A stretch of 64,000 nt of DNA from Tetrahymena thermophila SB210 (GCF_000189635.1 NW_002476422.1:310001-374000); one strand, 5' to 3'. Positions 47,806 through 60,464 are shown, counted from the stretch's first letter. The notes: generated from the letters alone by a model not told the origin. Program-made: numbers and translations.

Positions 47806-49594
47806 TCTAATAAATAAATACTTGTTTATAAAACTTTCTAAATTAGAAAGGAATAGATAGATTAACAAGAAAATAAAAATAAAAGGAAACAAAGTAGTTT
47901 TTATTTTTAAACATTTCAAATATTGCCAGCATTGATTGTATAGTGATATTTCAAACAATTTTTATATTATCAATTATATGTTGTATGTACGTGTATCCAA
48001 CTTATTCATTATTTATTTTTGATGATTTATTTAAAATAATAAATTAGATTTATCAAAAATATTTTATCAAATTTTTTAAGCAGCAAAATTATTTAAGGCA
48101 AAAAATGTTTTCTTTTTATTTTTTCACAAATTTTCTGATATAAAAATCAAAGCTTAGCAGTTCTTATATTATTAAATGTAAAAATTATCTTAAAATATCT
48201 TTATTGCTTTACTTTTATGAAACTATTATTAAATTTTTTATATTTCATATCATACTTTGTTTCCTTTTAATCTTATATCATCAAACTAGGAAGTTACTTA
48301 AAAGAATATTCTCCTTCAGGATGCTATAATACTAACTTTTTTATATAAAAATATTAAGATGTCTTGTAAAAGTTATTTGATAGTGTGTGTTACTTCTTCC
48401 ATAATTTCAGCCATATTTTAGTTAATCTAATTTTTTTATCTAAATAAGTATTTATTTATTTGTTAATTATTATTTTTTATTTGATCTATTTAATTACAAA
48501 TATTCTTGGTTATTTATACTAAATTAATTTGTAAATTTTTTAAGAAGAATTTTGTTAATTTAAAAGAATTATTTATCAGAATTACAAAAGTATTCATTTT
48601 TCTAAATAAAATTTTTTCATTTCTAAAGTAATAATTATTTGAAATAAAAATATATTAACATTTACACTTAAAAAAAGAGAAGTAAGTAAATTTAAACTAA
48701 AATATTTACTTTATTTTAAAATTAAATAACCAAATCTTAACAAATTTTTTCATTTTAAAATGTTTTAAATTTGATAAGTATTTATTTATTTGTTAATTAT
48801 TATTTTTTATTTGATCTATTTAATTACTAATATTCTTGGTTATTTATACTAAATTAATTTGTAAATTTTTTAAGAAGAATTTTGTTAATTTAAAAGAATT
48901 ATTTATCAGAATCACAAAAGTTTTCATTATACTATATAAAATTTTTTCATTTCTAACGTAATAATTATTTGAAATAAAAGTATATTAACATTTACACTTA
49001 AAAAAAGAAATAAATTTAAACTAAAATATTTACTTTATTTTAAAATTAAATAACAAAATCTTAACAAATTTTTTCTTTTTAAAATGTTTTAAATTTGATA
49101 AGTATTTATTTATTTGTTAATTATTATTTTTTATTTGATCTATTTAATTACTAATATTCTTGGTTATTTATACTAAATTAATTTGTAAATTTTTTAAGAA
49201 GAATTTTGTTAATTTAAAAGAATTATTTATCAGAATCACAAAAGTTTTCATTATACTATATAAAAATTTTTCATTTCTAACGTAATAATTATTTGAAATA
49301 AAAGTATATTAACATTTACACTTAAAAAAAGAAATAAATTTAAACTAAAATATTTACTTTATTTTAAAATTAAATAACAAAATCTTAACAAATTTTTTCT
49401 TTTTAATTAGATTCGCATAACTAAAACTTAACTTGAAGGTTTAAGAAATTAGAAATAATTTTAATAAAGGAAATGAGGTATATATATATATTAGAGAGAT
49501 AAATATAATTTATATTAAATTTATAAATAAAACAGCTTAAAAAATTACAAAAATATTATTTATTAAACTTAGAATTGATTAGTTATTTTGAAGT
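47806..49594. other. Region between LRR genes 3 and 4
   Basis: This region holds the unresolved 5' part of LRR gene 3 (a possible ATG near 47934, MLAIFEMFKNKNYF), the triplicated 325-bp repeat (listed separately), and the 3' flank of LRR gene 4. Confidence 0.5.
48445..49405. repeat. Three tandem copies of a 325-bp non-coding repeat
   Basis: Units start at AAGTATTTATTTATTTGTTA at about 48445, 48776 and 49100. They include CTTGGTTATTTATACTAAAT and AAGAATTATTTATCAGAATC. Units 2 and 3 are almost identical, and unit 1 is slightly diverged. A more diverged fourth copy is at about 51275-51600, on the far side of LRR gene 4. No open frame is conserved. Confidence 0.85.
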
Positions 49595-50700
49595 TCAAAA
49601 ATCTTAAATGAGACAAAATTTGACAAGTGATTTGCTTTTGCATAAAGGCTTCTTTAGGTTATACTCACAATCAAAACATGTTCCGCTTTCATATTAAAAT
49701 CAAAAATAAAATAAAAATTAATAATTTATTTATTAAAATTACTAAATCATAAGAAAGAAATCATGAAGTTTGGGGCATAAGCTGATTCCTCTCACTAACT
49801 CTAATTAACCTTAGTTTATCCTATTAGATCTATTTTAGATAAGTAAAAAAATATAAGTTTAAAATTAAAAAATTTACAAATGAAATTAAATTTATTTTAC
49901 GTTATATCAAGGTACAATGAAGTCAAGTTTCTGCATTTTGAAAGATAATTTCCTAATTCAAGAGCTCCAATCTAGGTAATTTTATTATTGCTTATTTTAT
50001 TTATGAAAATGTTAACAAATTAACTTCATTCTAGTTAAGTTTAAAAAGTAGTGTTAACAAATAATTATTTTTAGTGTATTACTAAACCTCTAATTTTAAA
50101 TTAGAAAGATGGACACATTTTTAAAGCTCTTCACCTAGCCTAATTACTCCTTCATCTCCAAGTTATGTGTCTCTTTTTAAAAAATATTTAATAGCTATCA
50201 ATAAATATAAAATTACTTACGCTAGATTAATATAAACACTTTTTAAATTAATCAATGAAGATATTCCTTCAAATAGATAAATTTAATCATATTTGATCTA
50301 TTAACTCCTATTATTAGAAAAAAAGTTAAATTTTGTAAAAAAATAATTTCCTTACACTAATTATAAACCAAAATGTTTTAAATGTTTTAATCTTTAAATC
50401 CATTGGTAGAAAAGAGTACAGCTTTTCAGTAAAAGTTCGCTCTAATTACTGTTAATATTAAAAATTAATATAATATTTCCAAATTTTAAATATAAATGAA
50501 TATAGTAATTTTCTTTAATAATTAGGACTTACATTAGTTCAATATTTAAATATGAATCTTTATTCTAACTTGCCATAAAATTAGTTTCAATCTTTTTAGC
50601 CTAATCTTTTCTATTTTAGAAAAGTATTTCAACCACCAAATTTTTCTATTATTTAAGCTTTTCAAATACAGATGTTTCCAATTCTTCTAAATTTTATACT
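49595..50700 (-). CDS. LRR gene 4 (minus), intact paralogue of LRR gene 3
   Basis: Exons on the minus strand: 50700-50533 (168 nt), 50448-50356 (93), 50307-50221 (87), 50172-50083 (90), 49990-49901 (90), 49829-49743 (87) and 49685-49595 (91, TGA 49595-49597). All junctions are phase 2 and no TGA interrupts. The first listed exon encodes a charged, coiled-coil-like segment (VQNLEELETSVFEKLKQQKN) and the rest one LRR each, such as DTQLGDEGVIRLGEELQKC and NNKITQIGALELGNYLSKC. The true first exon is not resolved: an ATG at 50820 (MIFEMLKNIYYF) is suggestive, but no donor of the right phase follows it. The architecture is the same as LRR genes 1 and 2, but the repeats are more diverged. The ligand is unknown. 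Confidence 0.75.
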
Positions 50701-52148
50701 CTAATAAATAAATAAATAAATGCTAAAAAAGCTTTCTAAACTAGAGAGAGATAGATTTACAACCATTTCTAAATAAAAGGAAACAAAGTAGTATATGTTT
50801 TTTAACATTTCAAATATCATTGATTGTATGGCTAGTGATAGATATTTCAAATAGTTTTTATATTATTAATTATATGTTAAATCTACTTTTTGAATATTTA
50901 TTTAAAATAATAAATTAGATTTATCAAAAGGGGGTGGGTGGGTTTCCATCCCGGACTTATAGAAAATCTCCCGTAGTCCGTTTAGAACGATGTGGTAATC
51001 CCGTCCATACAAAATCCAGGATAACAACCTACCCCCAAATTTAATATATTTCATATCATGCCCTGTTTCCTTTTATTTTTATATATCTACTCCTTTATTT
51101 AAGCATCAATTAAATCAATGTAGTAAATTACTCAAACGATAATTCTTGTTCAGAATCATATTATCCTAACTTTTATTATAAAAAATGTTAAAATATTTTG
51201 TAAAAGTTATTTGATATTGTTACTTTTTCCTTAATTTCACTCATATTTTAGTTAATCTAATTTTTTTTTTTCTAAATAAGTTTTTATTTATTTAAAAATT
51301 AATTAATTTATTACTATTTTTTATTTAATCTATTTAATTACTAATTTTCTGGTTGTTTATACTAAATTAATTTGTACATATTAGATGAAGAATTTTGTAA
51401 TCTGAAAGATTTATTTATCAGAATCACAAAAGTATTCATTTTTTTATTATAATTTACCATTAAAATAACAATTTGAAATAAAAACATATTTAACATTTAC
51501 CCTAATATAAAGTAGTTAGTTCATTTAATCTAAAATAGTTTATTTATATTATTTTAATGTTGAATATTCATACTTTAATAAATTTTTCTTTTTAAAATGT
51601 TCTAACTTTGTTTTTTATTTAAGGAAAACAAAAAGAAAATAGTATTTTTATTTTTTTCTCAAATAATATTATCATTTTTTTAATCTTAGACTCTTATTTA
51701 TTAGGAGTAAACAAGAATTTTTTTTTTAATATGAAAAATAATTTATACAAATATTAAATAGATATTTTAATTGATAACTCTTAAATTAATTGTTGATGAT
51801 TAATTAGAATACATTCATACATTCATTTATATAGTAATATATAATATATATTTAAATATCAATTATTAAACTACTTATTATGCAATTGTTTTGGTAATAA
51901 TATTACAGAAAGAAACATCTACTTTCTTTTAATTGTTATTAATTATGAGAATTTTAATTGTAAATGGATATTAAAAGACAAGAGAAGGATTTTAGAAATT
52001 CTCAGATTTCTAATATAATATAGTTAAAGTATAGAGAATAATATTTTTATTTTTAGAGAGTAGCTTTAAAAATATGTTTTAAAGAGGATTTATGCTTCAT
52101 TTGTATGCTTTAGTTTATTCGTTTTTGTTTTGATATTGAAATTAGATT
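50701..52148. other. 5' side of LRR gene 4 and gap to next gene
   Basis: This gap contains a possible start of LRR gene 4 near 50820, the GC-rich island at 50930-51036, and a diverged fourth copy of the 325-bp repeat at about 51275-51600. Beyond that is AT-rich DNA with no gene up to 52148. Confidence 0.5.
50930..51036. ncRNA. GC-rich island with paired ends; candidate structured RNA or insertion
   Basis: This 107-bp stretch is roughly half G+C in a window that is otherwise extremely AT-rich, with abrupt borders (TTATCAAAA / AAATTTAATA). Its ends can pair: GGGGGTGGGT against ACCTACCCCC, 10 pairs with one G-U. Inside, CGGACT and AGTCCG form a perfect 6-bp stem. The paralogous position upstream of LRR gene 3 (about 48060-48250) lacks the island and instead has some 180 bp of AT-rich DNA between the same flanks. 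It could be a small structured RNA gene, a short terminal-inverted-repeat insertion, or foreign DNA. No known RNA family was recognised, and the strand is unknown. Confidence 0.4.
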
Positions 52149-54977
52149 ATGCAGGAGTAGAAAGAGTTAGTAGACACTGAAACAGAGTATTTGATTAGGG
52201 ATAAAGATAATGTAGAGGATTTTTTGTACGAAATAGAGAGTTCATATTTGAAAAAGGAGGCTGCCAGTAATTTTGACTCACTTGATATTATTTTTATAAC
52301 TGGCGATGCTAATGTAAGGCCATGGTCAAGAAGCATGAAAAAAGTAATATAAATTATAAAAAAAAATACAACTTTAACAAAACATGCAATTAATTTATTA
52401 ATATGCAAATAATTACTATAAACTTAAATTTTATTTGAAAAAAGATTTTGACACTTATTAGGATGAGCATGAAGGCGAACAAATACTTATTTGCTTCTTC
52501 ATTTGCGATGCAGGCAGTAGTTTTTCTATGCGCTTCAAATTTAGAATCAGTAATTAAAACAGATAAGCTTTAAAAAATCAATAGGCTATTTTTGAATTAT
52601 AGATAGAAGAATAAAATAAATTAAGTAACTAATTTTTTGTAAATTTAAAAAAAAGAATATTGAAGTCATCAACGGATAAGGAAATGGTGGTAAATTAAGT
52701 GATATGCACAATCTTCCCATCAGGTTATAAGATGTAAAGCACTACCACTACTTCCTAGAAAATACAACAGGTGATTTATATGGCTTTAACTATGAATCAA
52801 ATGAGTGGGTTCCAAAAGGAAACTGTGGATTGCACTTCAGAAGATCTGCTTAAGAATTTCAGTCAATAGGAAAATACATCCTAAAAGTAATTTAGTTCTA
52901 CATAAATCTAAAATTAATTCAAAATTTTATAGGCTCCTATTTACAAAGCAACTACGTAGAATGTTTAAATAATTATGCCAATTAAATCTAATAAAAACGA
53001 GGAAGTGTGCTCTATTAAAAAAGTTTACTATCATCATTGGTTATTCTAAGGTATTTACTAATTGTTCTTTTCAAAAACTTACCATTAATTAAAATTCATC
53101 TTCAAATACCTAAAATGAGAAAAATAACTTTTATAAACTTAGTAGAAAGAATTTATAATTGTTTTTATATAAAAATTAAATTTTCTTTTAATGAAATAAA
53201 ATAATAAACTAATAAAAGGAATGGACACAGAATTTTTGGTTGAATTGAAGAATAGCTGGGATATTCATTCATTTTCTTTCACAAATCCAGAAAAGACATT
53301 TTAAATATTGGCAGAGTGTGAAAGAGGTCCCTTGGTTGTTTAATGCCTTAATATAATATGCACTTTATTTACAGTTAACTCGAAATATCCTAATACTCTA
53401 TTGCCAATATAAAATTTCATATTAAACACTCTGAAATACATTAAATCTGACAATAAAAAGAACTAAGTAATTTAAATATTTAAAATAATAAATAAATAAA
53501 TGAAATTTCTTAATAATAATGAAAGGTTAGCATATAATCTCTGATACACACTCATAAGCTTTCCTCAGTGGAAGAAATATTAAAAAAGTAAAGATAAAAA
53601 TAAAATAAAACTCTAATGCTAATGAAAGAAAGATCTTCTAAGCTAGGATTTTATCATGCAAATATAGAATAAAAAGACTAAAATTAAGATGGAATAATTG
53701 AAAATGATTACATCAAAGTAAAGAAATATTTTTCATAAATATTCTGATAAATTAATAAACTTAATGTCAACTCAAATATATTATTAATTAAAACAAAAAG
53801 TATCCAGATATGTTTAGCTCAGATGAGTTTAGACATGTAGGATATTCAGCCAAAAAAGACCATGTTCCTGATATAGTAAAATAAAATGCAGTAGTGAACT
53901 CTAAAGTGAAGATTAGAAATAAAATAACTATAGAAAGTAACTCATTATTTTTTTATAATGCTAAATTAAAAATATTTTTTAGTTTTATGATAAAAAAACA
54001 TGTAAAAAAGTTTGTTTAAAAAATGTAAATGAATATCTAAAATTTACAATTTGTTTCTTTATTAAAATTTTAATTTTCAATAAAATATTTTTAAAAATAG
54101 TTAAAAAAGATTAAGATAAAAATCTAAAATAAAAATCTAAAAGTGTCCATCTCAATTTAAATAATATACCTAAGAAAATTTTATTTAATGAAAACGATTT
54201 TAATTCAGAGATGAACTTCTTTGAAAATGATCAAGTAATTTTTAAAAATGTAGATAGAAATTTAATAATTTTTTAATTAGGAAGCAATAGCTTTGAAGGA
54301 TTAAATGTAGCTTTAAGAATATGGGAAATCTAATGTAAGATAATTTCTGCATCCTAGCATACCTTTAGAGTATACTTAAGGAGAGCCTTTATGGGTAAAA
54401 ATTTATAAAAATATTTATTATTATAATTCATTTCAAAAATAAACAAAAGGTACCAGGAATGCTCTCAAATCCTTAAAATAAATTAAAAAGAGGAATTCAT
54501 ATAAGATCACCTAGCGACTCTTAATTATCAACAGCACGGAGCAAAACAAAAAGTGTTTAGAACTAAAACACACTCTATAAATCATTTGTTAAGCCAGGAA
54601 AATTCTTTGGAGAGACCGTAAATAATTAATTTTTAAATTTTATTGTTTATTTTTTAATACTATTTAAAAATAACAGCAAGGTTCTGTTTTTTCTCAGCAA
54701 CCATATATAACACTTGAACAGATATAAAAAATTGAATAAAAGGTTATTTATTTATAACTCATACAAGTATTACTAAATTATTGAATATTATTAATAGGAA
54801 AATGATAAACGAATAATAGCTCATAGAATTTTTAAAACAGGTTCAAAAAGAATGTTTGAAGTATTCCCAAGCTAACTTATTTCTGGTAACGAGAGGCATA
54901 TACATAATTTTATATAAAAATTTAGAGATGAAAAAAGAGAAAAATGGATTTCTTAGTAAAATTTTAAGCTCTTATGA
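52149..54977 (+). CDS. Uncharacterised 12-exon gene (about 652 aa)
   Basis: Exons: 52149-52343, 52462-52638, 52656-52886, 52933-53050, 53219-53466, 53526-53717, 53801-53936, 54101-54234, 54281-54394, 54450-54617, 54677-54742 and 54798-54977 (TGA 54975-54977). All exons join in phase and the frame is free of TGA. The acidic N-terminus is followed by a compact region with LICFFICDAGSSFSMRFKF and GFNYESNEWVPKGNCGLHF. A basic low-complexity C-terminal half follows (LKRGIHIRSPSDSQLSTARS). There is no signal peptide or membrane span. No family was recognised. One junction is odd: exons 2 and 3 can only be joined by a 17-nt intron at 52639-52655 or by one extra A in an A8 run, so either an unusually short intron or a frameshift is present there. 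The first exon could have unseen upstream partners. Confidence 0.75.
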
Positions 54978-56080
54978 TAAAATTGTAATATATAAACAAA
55001 ATAAATAATTATGAAATAAATTAAAAACTTAGTTAGTTGTATAAGAGTTAAATTGCATAAGTTATTTTTAAAGCAAAATACAACTCTAAAAACTCAAAAT
55101 TTTATCTGAAACCAAAACTAAGTTAGTGATTTTGATTTTTTTAAGGGCTATTAAAAAATAAAAATTTAGAGAGATAGTAAAAATATTATTTAAATAATTC
55201 AATAATTAATAAAATACTTAGAAATTAAATAAGTATTTTGATTTTTAAATTTAAATATATATAAATATAAATTACTAAATGCATCTATAAAATAAATATA
55301 TTTTTGATACATTAAAATAAATAAATAAATAAATATGTATATATATATAAATTAGGTATTTTATTTTTTCCAACAGAAATAATCAAAAAATAAATTGAAA
55401 TTTTTATATTAAATTTAACAATATTTTGGTATTTATTATTTTCAATGAAGTATACATAAATTTTATTATTATTTTGTAATTTTTGAAAATAGAAAATTAA
55501 TAAAGAGTTTTATTTATTCTAAAAACACATTTTAAAATTATTAAAATCAAATTAAATAACAACATTTTTATTTATTTTTTTTTAATATTAAAGTTCATAT
55601 GCTTTTTTTAATGTTTATTTACTTTGTTTTTTTTGTTGTATTATGAATTTCTTGATTTTCGAATTTCAATTTTAGTAATTTAAGCTTAAATTTAAGTATT
55701 TAAATAAATATGGAAAATATTTTAAATGATTAATGAGTTAATCCATTTTAATTATAAACGTACACACAAGCTTTTAAATTAATTTGATGTCACTTATTTT
55801 ACTGTTCTTTAATATGGCATTTAGTATATACTTAATACAAGTAGTTAAAGTAGTATAATATTTAATTAAGGTCTACTTGGTATTTCTACTATATTCAAAA
55901 CGAGAACGAGGAATTAGGACTATGATATGAAATTAAATAAATTCAATTTTTAGATGTTTCAAAATATTTTAATTGAATAGAAAGAAAGATTTAATTTATG
56001 AAAAAGGATTGGTTTATTAGATTGAATGTTTGTTTTGCTTTAAAATAAATTATTAAGGGGAGATTGTATATACATATATA
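54978..56080. other. Convergent intergenic gap
   Basis: 1.1 kb of AT-rich spacer between two convergent genes, with a short TA/AAAT microsatellite near 55315-55350. No gene was seen. Confidence 0.5.
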
Positions 56081-58537
56081 TCAATTATCTAATTCTGGTG
56101 TATATCCAGTATTTTTTTTATTATAAAGAGATTGAAGAAGTAGAGCGAATTAGTAGGTTATGTATAGAGTTTGGGAAATGTTTAAACGAGGATCGCATGC
56201 GCTTGTATAGCAAATATTTAAATCTTGATCTTCTATTTCCAAGCCTAGACACTCGGTAACTTGGTTAGGTGAAGTCTCCAAATGAATACCACCTATATTT
56301 TCTTTATTTTCGTGCAATATAGTTGCAAATTTAGTTAATTCTTCAAGTATGTCTTTTACACTTCTTGTTTTGATGTTTTCGTTTGTAGAAAAAGTATTTC
56401 CATGCATAGGATCACAACTCCAAATGAAGTTGAGGTTATATTCTTTTTTTGCTTGAACTAAAGTAGGCAAAACATTTGAAATGTTTTTATTGCCCATTCT
56501 ACAAATTATTATCAATCTCCCCTATAAATTCTATGGATTTAATTTATTAACTAGCTATTTTAGTATTTTTCCATCAGTAGTTGGTCCAACTTTAACAGCG
56601 ATAGGGTTTTATATTCCACTAAAAAAGTTGACATGAGCACCATCAAGTTGGCGAGTTCTTTCTCCCATCCACAACAAATGAGTGCTTGTATTGTAATACT
56701 TATTGTTGTATTTTTTGGTCATAGCTTCTTCATAATTTAAGAGTAATCCTTCATGTGAGATATACAAGTCATCATTATTTAAATTTACATTTTCAATAGC
56801 TTCTATCTAATTATCATTCAATTTTTGCTCTATTTATAATTAATTAATTTAAAATAAAAATTATTTTAAAGAATAATCGCAATTTTATAACAAAATAAAA
56901 TTTAAATATTCTATTCATTTTATATTTTAGCCAAAATTTTGTTTAAAATTTTTGATAATGCAATCAAAATTGTTAAGATTGAAGAAAACTATTAAAATTT
57001 ATTTTGAAAATGGTTTTATTTCATAATTTTATTGTTCTCAATAAATTCAAGATCTTTCTAATCTGGTAAAATTAAGAATAAAAATAACTATGCTTTTTTA
57101 TCATATTTTATTAGCTTTTAATAGTGAGTGATCTAATGATAACTTTAATTAATATTGCATCATAAAATTTAAAAACCTCATAAATTGCATAATTTACAAA
57201 AATAATCAATCATATATAAATTTAAAGTACTAAATTTATTATTTCATCTTCTTTAAAAAGAATTCATTCATCATAGCATAACTATCGTTGCTAAAATATT
57301 CAGAATATTCTTTAGCGTTTAGAATGTTTAATTGAGTTATAATAAACTTGTTTTTGATATTTTAATATTCAATTACATTTAATTGATATTTGAATAATTT
57401 TCTTACTCATTTTGTAAATATTATCTAATCAATTTAAGAATATTTTAAATGTAACCAAATTATTTTTATAATTTGAAATCGGCATATAGAATTATTTTAA
57501 AGAGTTGCTGAATTTATTTAAATGAACGTGACGACTATTGGGCATTACTGCTTTTACAATAATACAATGAGCTAATTGAAGAAAAAATTAACAATTATCG
57601 TTTTTTTTTTGAAAATTTCTATTTCGCATTAACAATTTTAACAATTTTTTTTAATATATCTTAAACTTCTTTATTGCCTTTTATTTTTATTAAGTAGCCC
57701 ATATCAAATTGTATAAGATTAAAATTAAAAAGAAAAATGAATGAATTAATTACACTGCTCAGCGCTGATCTGCTATTTCTATGGGTAACTTTTTTCTTCT
57801 AATAATTATTGAATATTAAGTTTATTATGCATGATGTGCTTCTACTGTGCTCTGATAAAATTCATAGCAGCTACTGAATGGAAGTAGCCTTAACTTAATC
57901 TTAATGGATCGGGTTTTCTAGATTCTAAACTATTTACATTGTCACCGCGATAATTGTATTGCAAAGTACCATCAGGCAATTTTTCAAATTCTTAAGAACG
58001 AGGTTTAGCAAATTATCCAGCAATTCTTCCTATTTTAACGCATTTCTTATTGAGCATATTTGCGAAAATTCTAGAAGCTGCAGTAATTGCTTTTATTTTT
58101 TTTTCCATAAATGAATTGTTCATTTCTGCAAAGCGTTCAGCACAATCTCCCATCTAAATAAAGAATGCACTGCCTGTTTCTACCTGTCTTAGGTCAGCTT
58201 AGAGACTCTCAATCTCATTAACACTGACTATTGAAGGCATTTCATTAATCATTTACAATTGCTAGCTTAACAAATTTGTATTTTCATAAACTGGTTACTA
58301 CAATGCAGGATAAGATCTCCAAGAAGATGGTAACCAAGTTTCTGGAATCTCGTTATGAGAAATTTCTTCAGATGTTTCACTACCAGTTCCTTCGTCTTCG
58401 ATAAAAGATCTTTTCTATTATAAAACATGCTATTTACTGTTGACTGGGTTGGTCTTAGCGCCGATGCTAAATCTAATTTCGCTTCCATCCCATTTATTTT
58501 GTAATTCACTTTCTAATAATACAGAACTTTCAATCAT
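56081..58537 (-). CDS. Class II 3-deoxy-D-arabino-heptulosonate-7-phosphate (DAHP) synthase
   Basis: This enzyme catalyses the first step of the shikimate pathway, joining phosphoenolpyruvate and erythrose 4-phosphate. Exon 1 runs from ATG 58537 to about 57757. It shows TWLPSSWRSYPALQQPVY, IQMGDCAERF (metal-binding Cys132), KIGRIAGQFAKPRSQEFEKL and NYRGDNVNSLESRKPDPLRL. The last exon runs from about 56829 to TGA 56081-56083. It shows HLLWMGERTRQLDGAHVNFF, RLIIICRMG, SCDPMHGNTF (His), GGIHLETSPNQVTECLG (Glu) and SACDPRLNISQTLY (Asp). All four metal ligands of class II enzymes are therefore present. A middle exon lies around 57240-57400 (KEYSEYFSNDSYAMMNEFF), but its borders are unsure. The family's ATGGYADL-type segment after FIRA was not found. 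The start ATG is followed by about 65 residues before the conserved core. Confidence 0.85.
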
Positions 58538-60464
58538 TTCAATAATTGCTACTTAATTTAATATGCAAACACTATCTTTATTTAGCTTTTTTTTTCTCTT
58601 TAATTATTATCAATAAGACTGAATTGTCTTAAATAAATCTTTATAAATCTTTCAAGAAATTGCATAAACATATAAAGAGAGACTGACTATTAATTTATAT
58701 GAATTTTTTTGGTTGATTCTCCTAAATTACTTTAATTTAATGTAAATTCTAATAATAAACAATAAACATATAACAATAGCTCTCTTTTTTATAATATTAT
58801 AAAAGAAATATCATTACAGTTAATCAAATGAACTTGCCATATTAAACAGAATAACAGTTCAATTTAATTTCATTTCTAATATAAATTTTTATACGCATAT
58901 TATATAAAATAATATAAACGCCCACCAAATATGTGTGGAGTTTACTTTTTTATTTTAAAAAGAAGCATATTTACAAAATATGAAACTATCTACAATACTG
59001 TTTTCTGGTACTTTATTCAAATCCTGTTATAATCCTTTAATAAATATCAATATAAACATTGTAAAAATAGAGAAAAAAAGTATTTTATTCCTTTCAATAG
59101 AAATTTCTCAGGAATTTTCACTTTTTAAAGGCCTCTATGTTATTTCCCTGTTTTTGAAGTTTAAAAATATAGATTTTAAATAAATCATAAATTTGTCTAT
59201 TTGTTAAAAGTTAATCATTAGAAATTTCTGAGAAAAAATTTTATTGTACGATAGAATTATTCTCAACTAATTTATTAATAAATTCTGACACCAGTATTTT
59301 AATGAATCACAAATTTAATATTGAATTAATCAATAAAAAGATCTATCAGAAAATATTAAGCAGTTGTATTTAAGTTTACATTATTTTTTTAAAATAAATG
59401 CAATTTTTACCTCATTTTATTATAAATTTGTAAAAATAAAAAACAAGTTTATTTTGCCTAAATATGATCTAATTTGAATGTTTTATTTGTCATTCCTTTG
59501 TTTTAAACATAGTTTATTTTAAACAAAATAAAAATTTATGTAATTACATCAAAGTCAGCTTAGCTTATTCATAAACACTTCATTACTCTTTTTGATTTCT
59601 TCAATTTGAGTAAAATTAAATAAACAAATGAATCATAAATTGTCTTAATATACAAATAAGTGTTATTTGATCATTTATTTTTAAATTTATTAAGTAATAT
59701 TTCTATCCAAAAATATATTTAGCAGAATTATTTAAGATTTTTCTTTATTTATTATTTTTATTCAATTTAAAGGTTATATCAATCATTTAAAATTTAATTT
59801 ATAAAAATTTATTTCAAAAATTTTCAAATTTAAAAAAAAATGTTTAATATTAATATATTTACATTTTATCACTTTTAGAAAGATAAAATATTTTAAATTT
59901 AATTTATTATATTTTATTAAATTGTGTTAGAAAAGTGTACACAAACTCCAATTTAAATAATAAATAAATTTTAACAAAATAATTTAATTTAAAATGCATA
60001 AACAAACGAAAATAGCTAAAGCTTTTTTATAGTAGAATAAAATTATTTCTTTTTAAATAATTAATTAATTATCCTTTTTTACATAGAATATAATATCTAG
60101 AAGAATAAAGGTATTGGTAGCAAATGTAGGTAGAAAAGATAAAAATATGAAAAGAATAAATTAATATATTGACAATAATAATTAAATACATATTTGCTAA
60201 CAAAATAATATAAATAAATCGTATCATTCCTTATATTTATTGAATATAATAAACAACATTCATTTTTTTAATTAAATAATACCTTGAACAGATTTTCATT
60301 CATTTTTAGTAAATTCAGTTTTCATTAATAGAAGATTAAATCAATCAGATCAAACAAAAATTCTTAAAAGTAGTACTTTGAAAGTTAAATACAAAGAATA
60401 AAAATAGTAAATAAATAGCCAAATTAACTAAATAAAATACATCAATCAGTATTTATATATAGCC
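58538..60464. other. Divergent intergenic region
   Basis: 1.9 kb between the starts of the DAHP synthase and NAT10 genes, so both promoters lie here. No gene was supported; a 67-codon frame at 58980 has no family resemblance. No tRNA was seen. Confidence 0.5.

Noticed and set aside
50930-50943. Telomere-like G-run GGGGGTGGGTGGG
   Set aside because: It is not a GGGGTT array, occurs once, lies between genes, and pairs with the C-rich other end of the same island.
52142-52408. 88-codon minus-strand hydrophobic open frame
   Set aside because: It is antisense to exon 1 and intron 1 of the 12-exon gene, whose frame fits 11 further exons.
58267-58509. 80-codon minus-strand open frame
   Set aside because: It is a shifted frame inside exon 1 of the DAHP synthase gene.
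58980-59183. 67-codon plus-strand open frame
   Set aside because: No family resemblance, no neighbouring exons, and a composition like the spacer.
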